Below, in pieces: positions 1 to 5,409 of a stretch of DNA of 5,565 nucleotides; positions within the stretch are counted from its first letter, which is position 1; each line of letters starts with the position of its first letter. Location: contig JAFAQW010000038.1 of NCBI GenBank assembly GCA_019245995.1, positions 1 to 5,565 of the forward strand, given 5' to 3'. The notes beneath the pieces were generated by a model, which saw nothing but the letters and a program-made list of their open reading frames with translations, was not told where the DNA came from and did not search any database. Both the position numbers and the translations under genes were made by a program. The stretch is from Vulcanimicrobiota bacterium (lineage in GTDB: Bacteria; Vulcanimicrobiota; Vulcanimicrobiia; Vulcanimicrobiales; Vulcanimicrobiaceae).

Positions 1-1
1 G

Positions 2-226
2 GAGCGCCTGCAAGGCGAAGGTGCGCGCGTTCGCGTCTGCAGCGACTCCGAGAAAATCGCGGTCTGCGGCGACGAAGCCTGGATCGGTTCGGCCAATGCG
101 ACGGCGGCCTTCGGCGAGTCGGACATTCCGGACTGGGGGGTTCGCACCGCCGACGGCGCCATCGTGGCGGCCGCGAAAGCCCGGCTCGAGTCGCAATGGA
201 GCGCGGCGAGGGAGTTACGCGTTTAG
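2..226 (+). CDS. Phospholipase D-like protein, C-terminal fragment (5' end outside window)
   Basis: Reading frame 2 is open from the left edge to a TAG at 224-226, giving 74 residues with no start inside the window. The core segment EKIAVCGDEAWIGSANAT (about residues 17-34 of the fragment) resembles the second HKD block of the phospholipase D superfamily, which normally reads HxKxxxxD followed by a GSxN motif. The K and the GSAN part are present. The position expected to hold His is Ser, and the expected Asp is Gly with an Asp one residue later, so the catalytic motif is degenerate. The following stretch (DWGVRTADG, then an Ala-rich helix ending near LESQW) matches the usual layout after this motif. 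Seen: the GSAN block and the stop. Inferred: PLD-fold membership and possible loss of catalysis in this half. Substrate and localisation cannot be judged. The gene ends 12 bases inside the convergent tatD gene. Confidence 0.6.
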   Translation, partial: ERLQGEGARVRVCSDSEKIAVCGDEAWIGSANATAAFGESDIPDWGVRTADGAIVAAAKARLESQWSAARELRV

Positions 227-985
227 TTCGCCGAAAAGACGGCCGGCATTGGCGTCCGTCCGCTCGATGACCCCCTCCAACGGCATTCCGAGCAGCGCCG
301 ACACCTTCGAAGCGGTATGCGTGACGAAGGACGGCTCGTTGCGTTTGCCGCGCAGCGGTACCGGCGACAGGTACGGGCAGTCGGTCTCCAGCACGATGCG
401 CTCTATGCCGGCCGCTTGAACCGCATCGCGCAGCGGCGCGGCGTTGGGAAAAGTCACGACGCCGCCGATTCCAAGCAGAAGACCGAACTCATCGCAGTAC
501 GTGCGCGCCTGTTCCGGCCCGCCCGTAAAGCAATGGACGACCCCGCGCATCGACGCGTTCCACTCCTCGCGCAGGATCGCGGTGAAGTCCTCAAAGGCGT
601 CGCGATGGTGAAAGATCACCGGAATGCCGGCGTCGCGTGCCAATTGCAACTGCGCGCGTAAAACGCGCTGCTGCACGTCGCGCGGACTGCGATCGTAATA
701 ATAATCGAGCCCGGCTTCGCCGAGGGCCACGACGCGACGCTCGGCGAGCAGCGGACGCAGCGCCGCTGCGATGTCGGCCGGCGCGTCTTTCGCCGCGTGC
801 GGATGAATGCCGACGGCGGCGAAACAGCCGTAATCTCGCGCGGCGGCGACGGCGCGCCCGCTGTCCGCCACGCTCTCACCGACCGTCACCATGGCGCGGA
901 CGCCGGCCGCGCGCGCTCGCGCCACGACGGCGTCGCGATCGCCGTCGAACTGGCGATCGTGGATGTGGCAGTGGGTATCGATCAC
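215..985 (-). CDS. tatD: TatD family metal-dependent deoxyribonuclease (256 aa)
   Basis: TatD-family hydrolases are TIM-barrel metalloenzymes. Characterised members have 3'-5' exonuclease/DNase activity and act in the cytoplasm on DNA or RNA ends. From the chosen start the protein opens MIDTHCHIHD with the metal-binding HxH at H5/H7. It continues with VGIHPH (58-63), GEAGLDYYYD with E90, PVIFHHRDA with H126/H127, VVHCFTGG with H151 and LETDCPYLSP with D202. This is the full ligand set of the family, and 256 residues is the normal length. A longer reading from 1123 would add 46 low-complexity residues lying inside metG, so I chose the GTG at 985-983. That GTG overlaps the metG TGA as GTGA (4 bases), with only a weak AGG just upstream, so translation is probably coupled to metG. 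It is the last gene of the rsmI-metG-tatD operon. Its TAA overlaps the PLD-like gene tail to tail. Confidence 0.93.
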   Translation of the reverse strand: MIDTHCHIHDRQFDGDRDAVVARARAAGVRAMVTVGESVADSGRAVAAARDYGCFAAVGIHPHAAKDAPADIAAALRPLLAERRVVALGEAGLDYYYDRSPRDVQQRVLRAQLQLARDAGIPVIFHHRDAFEDFTAILREEWNASMRGVVHCFTGGPEQARTYCDEFGLLLGIGGVVTFPNAAPLRDAVQAAGIERIVLETDCPYLSPVPLRGKRNEPSFVTHTASKVSALLGMPLEGVIERTDANAGRLFGELNA

Positions 986-2505
986 GCCTGCGGTGGGACG
1001 TCGAGCTTCGGAAACAGCGAGACACCCGGCGAAACGCGTCGGCCCGCAGCGATGCCGTCCCAAGCGCCCATCGATGCCGCCCAGTCGGCATCGATCTTCC
1101 CTGGTGCGCCGAGTTGCCGCCACATCTCAGCGGTGCGCTCCGGCATGATGGGATGCAACAATATCGCCAAGCGGCGCAATCCTTCGCAGCACTCGTAGAG
1201 CAGCGCGGCAAGCTCGTCGCGTCTGCCCTCCTTGTGTAAAACCCACGGTTTACGCTCGTCGATGCGACGGTTGAGCGTCGCCACCAGCTCCCAAATCGCT
1301 TCGAGAGCGTCGCGAAAGCGCAGCGCCAGCACCTCCTCGCGCACCTTTGCCGCTAATCCGCTAAACCGTCGTTCGAGATCGTTGCCGCCGCTCGCCGGGG
1401 GAATCGCGCCGTCGAAATAGCGTTGCACCATCGCAAGCGTACGCTGCAGCAAGTTCCCTAAATCGTTGGCCAGATCGCTCGTATAGCGCGCGGCGATCTT
1501 CTCTTCCGAGTACGAAAAGTCGCTGCCGAAGGGCGCCTCGCGCAACAAGAAATAGCGCACCGAGTCCGCGCCGAATCGCCGCGCGAGTTCGAAGGGATCG
1601 GCCACGTTTCCCAGGCTCTTACTCATCTTTTGGCCTTCGACCGTGATCCAGCCGTGCGCAAAGACCAACTCGGGCGCCGCCTCACCGAGCGCCCACAGGA
1701 TCGCCGGCCAGATGATCGTGTGGAAGCGCGCGATTTCTTTGCCGACGAGTTGCGTGCTCGCCGGCCAGTACGTGTGAAAGCGCGCGTCGTTTTCGCTCCA
1801 GCCGATTGCCGTGATGTAGTTGAGCAGCGCATCGAGCCAGACGTAAATGACGCCCCCGTGCTGCGGAATGGGCACGCCCCAGTCGAAGGCCGCTCGCGAG
1901 ATTGAGAGATCGTCGAGCCCCTCGTTGAGAATTGCCATCATCTCGTTGTAGACCCCTCGCGGCTGTACCCAGGTGGGGTTTCGTCGAAAATGCTCGAGGA
2001 GCCGTTCGCGGTAGGCGGAGAGCCGGAAGAACCAATCGTCTTCGGAGATCCACTGGACCTCACGACCGCAGGTGGGACAGCGTCCTCCGACGAGCTTCGA
2101 TTCGAGCCAAAAGGTCTCGTCGTGGACGCAGTACCAACCTTCGTACTTGCCCAGATACACGTCGCCGCGCTCGTGCAACTGCTCGAACACGCGCTGCACT
2201 TTCTCGACGTGGCGCGCCTCCGTCGTTCGTATGAAATCGTCGTAACTGCAGTGGTAGAGTCGGAAGAGCTCCTTCCAGCGCGGCACGAGTTCGTCGGTCC
2301 AGGCTTGCGGCGACTTACCGGCGGCGGCGGCCGCATTGGCAACTTTCTGGCCATGCTCGTCGGTGCCGGTCAAAAAGAATGCGGGCCGAAACGTGCGAGC
2401 TACGCGCGCGAGCGCGTCGGCCACGACCGTCGTGTAGACGTGACCGACGTGAGGGTTGCCGCTGATATAGTAAATCGGCGTCGTGACGTAATACGCCCGC
2501 TCCAT
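982..2505 (-). CDS. metG: Methionyl-tRNA synthetase, short form (507 aa)
   Basis: This class I aminoacyl-tRNA synthetase charges tRNA-Met with methionine using ATP in the cytoplasm. The N-terminal Rossmann catalytic domain shows TTPIYYISGNPHVGH with the HIGH motif as H19-V-G-H22, then FLTGTDEHGQ (44-53). A connective-peptide zinc-knuckle region follows (about 123-150), and the KMSKS loop is K293-S297 inside GQKMSKSLGN. The helical anticodon-binding domain follows, with the conserved N..DE.KPW region at 412-421. The zinc knuckle has C126, C143 and C146, with D129 where Thermus-type enzymes have a second Cys. The protein stops at 507 residues, so it lacks the C-terminal EMAP/Trbp111-like tRNA-binding domain of longer enzymes such as that of E. 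coli. The ATG at 2505 shares its A with the rsmI stop (TAATG) and is preceded by GAAGGAG at 4 bases' spacing. Middle gene of the operon. Confidence 0.97.
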   Translation of the reverse strand: MERAYYVTTPIYYISGNPHVGHVYTTVVADALARVARTFRPAFFLTGTDEHGQKVANAAAAAGKSPQAWTDELVPRWKELFRLYHCSYDDFIRTTEARHVEKVQRVFEQLHERGDVYLGKYEGWYCVHDETFWLESKLVGGRCPTCGREVQWISEDDWFFRLSAYRERLLEHFRRNPTWVQPRGVYNEMMAILNEGLDDLSISRAAFDWGVPIPQHGGVIYVWLDALLNYITAIGWSENDARFHTYWPASTQLVGKEIARFHTIIWPAILWALGEAAPELVFAHGWITVEGQKMSKSLGNVADPFELARRFGADSVRYFLLREAPFGSDFSYSEEKIAARYTSDLANDLGNLLQRTLAMVQRYFDGAIPPASGGNDLERRFSGLAAKVREEVLALRFRDALEAIWELVATLNRRIDERKPWVLHKEGRRDELAALLYECCEGLRRLAILLHPIMPERTAEMWRQLGAPGKIDADWAASMGAWDGIAAGRRVSPGVSLFPKLDVPPQA

Positions 2506-3353
2506 TACGCTCCTTCGTTACGGGCGCCGTCGCGGCGCGCCTTCCGCGCCGCGACGCGCGCGTAAAGCCGCCGGCGATCGCCGAAGCCTTCCTCCGCGAG
2601 CGTCTTTGCGACGTCCGCAACGCGTTTGCCGCTGCGTAAAAGCGCGTCGATCTGCTCCTCGGCAGAGCGCTCTTTGGGACGCGGCGCGACGCGCCACGGC
2701 GCCACGGCAAACGCGACCTCGCCGCGCACGCGCTCGGGCAAACGCGCGCAAACCTCTTCGGCAGTGCCGGACAGATGCTCTTCGTGCAGCTTGGTGTATT
2801 CGCGCACGACGAAGATCTGCGAGCCCGGCGCCACCGCGGCGAGGTCTTTCAGCGCGGCGCGGAGGCGCTGCGGCGATTCGTACCAAACGGTCGTCGCTCC
2901 ACGTTCCAACGCTTCCGTGAATCGCTTCCTTCGCGCACCGGCCGTTCGCGGGGGAAAGCCTTCGAAGGCAAAGCGTTGCAGGGGAAATCCGGAGAGCAGC
3001 GCGACGGCGGGCGGGACGCTTGGGCCGGGTAACACCACCACGCCGACGCTTTCGCGGCGCGCCGCCGCGACCAGCGCGCTTCCCGGATCGGAGATGCCCG
3101 GCATTCCGGCGTCGCAGGTAACCGCGACGACGCCGTCTCGCGCACGCTCGAGGATTCGCGCCGTCATGCTGCCAGCGTTTTCCTCGCGGTAGCTCCACAG
3201 TGTGCGTCCCGGCAGATCGAGCGCCCCTAGCAGCCGCCGTGCAACGCGAGTATCTTCGGCGACGATGAGCTCGGCGTCGCGCAAAAGGTCCAGCGCGCGG
3301 AGCGTGATGTCGCGAAGGTTTCCCAGCGGCGTCGGTACGAAGACGAGCGGCAT
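2505..3353 (-). CDS. rsmI: 16S rRNA (cytidine1402-2'-O)-methyltransferase RsmI (282 aa)
   Basis: RsmI transfers a methyl group from SAM to the 2'-OH of C1402 in the 16S rRNA decoding centre, acting in the cytoplasm. It belongs to the tetrapyrrole-methylase fold. Family blocks in order are VPTPLGNLRDIT at 6-17, LIVAEDTR at 29-36, the CDAGMPGISDPG loop at 80-91, VLPGPSVPPAVALLSGFP at 107-124 and FEGFPPR at 130-136. They continue with WYESPQRL at 157-164 and REYTKLHEEHLSGT at 184-197, then a C-terminal helical segment (SAEEQIDALLRSGKR, DVAKTLAEEG). The length is normal for the family. An upstream in-frame ATG at 3443 would add 30 unconserved residues. I chose the ATG at 3353-3351 because the family begins with MPLVFVPTP-like sequence and GAAGG lies 8 bases upstream. 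First gene of the operon, overlapping metG by one base. Its start codon shares the CATG palindrome with the divergent glutaredoxin. Confidence 0.96.
   Translation of the reverse strand: MPLVFVPTPLGNLRDITLRALDLLRDAELIVAEDTRVARRLLGALDLPGRTLWSYREENAGSMTARILERARDGVVAVTCDAGMPGISDPGSALVAAARRESVGVVVLPGPSVPPAVALLSGFPLQRFAFEGFPPRTAGARRKRFTEALERGATTVWYESPQRLRAALKDLAAVAPGSQIFVVREYTKLHEEHLSGTAEEVCARLPERVRGEVAFAVAPWRVAPRPKERSAEEQIDALLRSGKRVADVAKTLAEEGFGDRRRLYARVAARKARRDGARNEGA
2510..2516 (-). promoter_or_regulatory. metG Shine-Dalgarno inside the rsmI 3' end
   Basis: GAAGGAG on the minus strand ends 4 bases before the metG ATG and lies within the last rsmI codons. Together with the TAATG stop/start overlap it supports the start at 2505 and suggests re-initiation by ribosomes finishing rsmI. 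Confidence 0.75.
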
Positions 3354-3612
3354 GTCCGCTGCCTTCGACGCCGAGCATCTACCTCCGGGGGCACAGTTGG
3401 AGCTGTACATCTCGCCGAGTTGTCCGTATTGCCGTCGCGCCATGGCGTTTTACGATGCGTCGGGAACGCCGTACACGGTACACGACGCGCAGAACGACCG
3501 CACCGCGCGCGCGAAAATGTTCGCTTACACGAACGGCGATCCGACGGTCCCGGCGATCGTCGTCAACGGAACGTACGTCCAATCGGGCTGGGGATCGCCG
3601 CCTGAGGGTTGA
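3352..3612 (+). CDS. Small glutaredoxin-like thiol-disulfide oxidoreductase (86 aa)
   Basis: Glutaredoxins reduce disulfides or glutathione/mycothiol mixed disulfides in the cytoplasm. This protein has a first strand LELYISPS (16-23) followed directly by the dithiol active site C24-P-Y-C27. A helix and second strand follow, then the TVP cis-proline motif (65-67) before strand AIVVNGTYV and a C-terminal GWGSPPEG. Length and order fit a minimal glutaredoxin fold. The start is uncertain. The ATG at 3352-3354 gives a 15-residue polar leader and shares CATG with rsmI, but has no clear Shine-Dalgarno sequence. A TTG at 3397-3399 (preceded by GGGGG) would start exactly at the first strand and give 71 residues. 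The upstream ATG at 3202 lies deep in rsmI and is rejected. The C-terminal glycine-rich tail recalls UXX-star-type (seleno)glutaredoxins, but here both active-site residues are Cys codons. The physiological partner is unknown. It may be co-transcribed with the downstream membrane gene. Confidence 0.85.
   Translation: MSAAFDAEHLPPGAQLELYISPSCPYCRRAMAFYDASGTPYTVHDAQNDRTARAKMFAYTNGDPTVPAIVVNGTYVQSGWGSPPEG
3362..3366 (-). promoter_or_regulatory. rsmI Shine-Dalgarno inside the glutaredoxin gene
   Basis: GAAGG on the minus strand lies 8 bases upstream of the ATG at 3353-3351. It supports the shorter RsmI start over the in-frame ATG at 3443. The site overlaps codons 4-5 of the divergent glutaredoxin if that gene starts at 3352. 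Confidence 0.65.
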
Positions 3613-3624
3613 ACGGTTCACTGA

Positions 3625-3640
3625 TCCGCCGGTCGGCGGA
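3625..3640. other. Perfect inverted repeat (hairpin) between glutaredoxin and membrane-protein genes
   Basis: TCCGCC (3625-3630) and GGCGGA (3635-3640) are exact reverse complements around the 4-base loop GGTC. In mRNA this would be a 6-bp GC-rich stem starting 12 bases after the glutaredoxin stop codon. No T-run follows on either side, so it does not look like a standard intrinsic terminator. An mRNA-stabilising or attenuating hairpin, a protein-binding palindrome, or chance in GC-rich DNA are all possible. It lies in the only non-coding gap longer than 40 bases in the window (3613-3678). Confidence 0.5.
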
Positions 3641-3662
3641 CCCGAAACCAACGTTGCTCTTC

Positions 3663-3670
3663 AAGAGGAG
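3663..3670 (+). promoter_or_regulatory. Strong Shine-Dalgarno deciding a GTG start
   Basis: AAGAGGAG sits 8 bases before GTG 3679-3681 and is the clearest ribosome binding site in the window. It fixes the start of the small membrane protein at a non-ATG codon. Confidence 0.85.
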
Positions 3671-3678
3671 TCTGGATC

Positions 3679-3936
3679 GTGGATCATTCAAACGTGCCCG
3701 GCGCCGCCTTCATGGCGACGTTTGTGCTCGCCTACGGCCTCGTGCTGTTGGCCCTCGTTGCGTTTAGCATCTGGCTCTATTGGCGCATCTTCGCCAAGGC
3801 GGGCTACAACGGCGCCATGTCGTTGCTGAACCTCATCCCCGGCGTCGGTACGCTGATCTGCATAATCGTGCTGGCCTTCGGGCGATGGCCGATCGAAGAC
3901 GAGATCGGCAAATTGCGGGGGGTTATGCCGACCTAG
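3679..3936 (+). CDS. Small two-helix membrane protein, unknown function (85 aa)
   Basis: I do not recognise a characterised family. The predicted protein has two hydrophobic stretches likely to span the inner membrane, about residues 9-34 (rich in L, V, A, F, W) and 46-67. They are joined by the short cationic loop YWRIFAKAGYNG (34-45). The second helix starts with LLNLIPGVGTL, and the tail FGRWPIEDEIGKL is short and charged. The KAG-x-x-G plus LIP-x-V/N pattern recalls a broad group of small uncharacterised membrane proteins with a 'KAGxPGW..LIPxxN' core (DUF5684-like). That is a resemblance only. The start is GTG at 3679-3681, chosen because AAGAGGAG lies 8 bases upstream and no ATG precedes the first helix except M12 inside it. 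Two helices with a positively charged loop suggest an N-out/C-out hairpin by the positive-inside rule. Its TAG lies 14 bases inside the convergent pepP gene. Confidence 0.85.
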   Translation: MDHSNVPGAAFMATFVLAYGLVLLALVAFSIWLYWRIFAKAGYNGAMSLLNLIPGVGTLICIIVLAFGRWPIEDEIGKLRGVMPT

Positions 3937-5374
3937 GAGCCCAAAGCGCCGCGATCCACGCCTCGACGTCCGTCGCGCTCGACGGAATGTCTGCGGAGAG
4001 CACCTCGCAACCGCGCTCCGTCACTGCCACGTCATCTTCGATGCGCACGCCGATTCCGCGCAACTCTTCCGGCACGGACGCGTCGTCGGGCTGAAAGTAC
4101 AGCCCCGGCTCGATCGTGAGCACCATACCCTCACGCAACTTGGCGTAACGGTACTCCGAGCTGCGCGCATTCTGGCAGTCGTGAACGTCCAGGCCCAGCA
4201 TATGGCTGACGCCATGCAGCGTGTAACGTTTTTGGAACTGCCGTTCTTTGTCGATCACCTCGTCGACGCTGCCGTGCAAGATTCCCCAGTCGATGAGGCC
4301 TCCGGCCAAAACGCGCATCGCGCGACGATACGGCTCGAGGAAATCGTTGCCCGGGGCCACTCCCTCAAGCGCGGCGCGTTGCGCCTGCCATACGAGATCG
4401 TAGACGCGGCGTTGCGATTCTGAAAAGCGGCCCGAGATCGGAAGCGTGCGCGTAATGTCGGCGGTATAGAGCGAGTCCGTTTCGGCGCCGGCGTCAATCA
4501 ACAGCAGATCGCCACGCCGGAGCGTTCCGTTGTTCTTCGTCCAGTGCAGCGTGCAGGCGTGCGCCCCGGCCCCTGCGATCGTCAGATAACCCGTATCGTT
4601 TCCTTCGATGCGCGCTCGGCTCCAAAAGGCTGCCTCGATCTCGCGCTCGCTCGCGGCTTCGCGCATCGCTCGGATCGCATCTTCGAACGCGCGCCTCGTG
4701 ATGCCGCACGCTTTGCGCAACTCCGCGAGCTCGTACTCGTCCTTGATCAGGCGCATCTCTGATAGGCATTCCGCCAGTTCCCGATGCGCGGCGTGCTCTT
4801 CGAATCGGCGATCGATGGAGTCGTCGATCCCGCGCACGAGTCGCAGCGGATAACCGGCGTCGAGCAACTCCTGTAAGTACCCATCCACCTCGCGCAGCGG
4901 GCGCGCTTCGTCCACGGCGAAGTACCGCCGGCTTTCCTCGACGCCGCGATGGCTCCCAACCCACAGTTCGCCGTTAAAGCGATCGGCGAAGAAGTCTTTC
5001 GTGCCGCGGTTGTGCGGCTGCACGAAGAGCACACTGCGATGCTCTGCACCGCGCGGCTCGAGCACGAGCAGTGCACCCGGTTCGCCGTCGCCGACCAAAT
5101 AGACGTAGTCGCTGGAAGGGCGGAAGGCGTAGTTCGTGTCGCCGGCGCGCGTGCGCTCCGGGCCCGAAGGCACCAGGATGTACTCACCGGGATAGGCGCG
5201 CGACAACGCCTTGCGGCGAGAGTCGAAGCGCCGGGCGTCCGGATGTTCGCGTTGTTCGACGGGACGATCGATCCAGTCGCGCGTCATGAATTCGACCAGC
5301 GCGGCGGGCGGCTCGATGTCGTGTGCCGCTTTGGTTGCCTGCTCGGGCGTTTCGACTTCGCGTTGTCCAAACAT
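3923..5374 (-). CDS. pepP: Xaa-Pro aminopeptidase, peptidase M24B (PepP type, 483 aa)
   Basis: This enzyme removes an N-terminal residue preceding proline and so helps degrade proline-containing peptides in the cytoplasm. It is a dinuclear (usually Mn) metallopeptidase. The N-terminal creatinase-like domain covers about residues 50-190, with FDSRRKAL and the TNYAFRPSSDYVYLVG block. The pita-bread catalytic domain follows. The five ligands are D294 in LLIDAGAE, D306 in YTADITRT, H391 in HGVSHMLGLDVHD, E422 in TIEPGLYF and E446 in GVRIEDDVAV. ACTLHWTKN at 273-281 is the usual substrate-pocket block. About 49 residues precede the AMP_N domain, against roughly 8 in E. coli PepP. Similar leaders are known in actinobacterial homologues. 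The ATG at 5374 is the first in frame after an upstream TAG but has no Shine-Dalgarno sequence. M30 (5287) is an alternative start. Single-gene unit, convergent with the small membrane gene and divergent from the DUF202 gene. Confidence 0.95.
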   Translation of the reverse strand: MFGQREVETPEQATKAAHDIEPPAALVEFMTRDWIDRPVEQREHPDARRFDSRRKALSRAYPGEYILVPSGPERTRAGDTNYAFRPSSDYVYLVGDGEPGALLVLEPRGAEHRSVLFVQPHNRGTKDFFADRFNGELWVGSHRGVEESRRYFAVDEARPLREVDGYLQELLDAGYPLRLVRGIDDSIDRRFEEHAAHRELAECLSEMRLIKDEYELAELRKACGITRRAFEDAIRAMREAASEREIEAAFWSRARIEGNDTGYLTIAGAGAHACTLHWTKNNGTLRRGDLLLIDAGAETDSLYTADITRTLPISGRFSESQRRVYDLVWQAQRAALEGVAPGNDFLEPYRRAMRVLAGGLIDWGILHGSVDEVIDKERQFQKRYTLHGVSHMLGLDVHDCQNARSSEYRYAKLREGMVLTIEPGLYFQPDDASVPEELRGIGVRIEDDVAVTERGCEVLSADIPSSATDVEAWIAALWAPRSA

Positions 5375-5409
5375 GGTTCGACGGAGATTCGCCTAAGGCT
5401 GAGAAGGTC

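Noticed and set aside
986..1123. Longer TatD start at 1123
   Set aside because: The extra 46 residues are unconserved and lie inside metG. The GTG at 985 begins at the family N-terminus and overlaps the metG stop.
637..1239. 200-residue Arg-rich plus-strand open frame opposite tatD and metG
   Set aside because: Extreme Arg/Ala composition and overlap with two conserved genes mark it as a shadow frame.
1990..2565. 191-residue plus-strand open frame opposite metG
   Set aside because: It is antisense to the MetRS catalytic domain with HIGH and zinc-knuckle motifs. No motifs or RBS support it.
2518..3378. 286-residue minus-strand frame overlapping rsmI in another frame
   Set aside because: It is Arg/Ala-rich and lacks motifs, while the overlapping frame carries every RsmI signature block.
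3354..3443. Longer RsmI start at 3443
   Set aside because: The 30 extra residues are not RsmI-like, and the ATG at 3353 has a good Shine-Dalgarno and the expected N-terminus.
3613..3660. Intrinsic terminator after the glutaredoxin gene
   Set aside because: The hairpin has no following T-run on either strand, so it is listed only as an inverted repeat.
5364..5392. Possible sigma70 promoter for the DUF202 gene (TTGTCC, 17 bases, GATTCG)
   Set aside because: Spacing is right, but the -10 element matches the consensus at only two positions, so this is not supportable.
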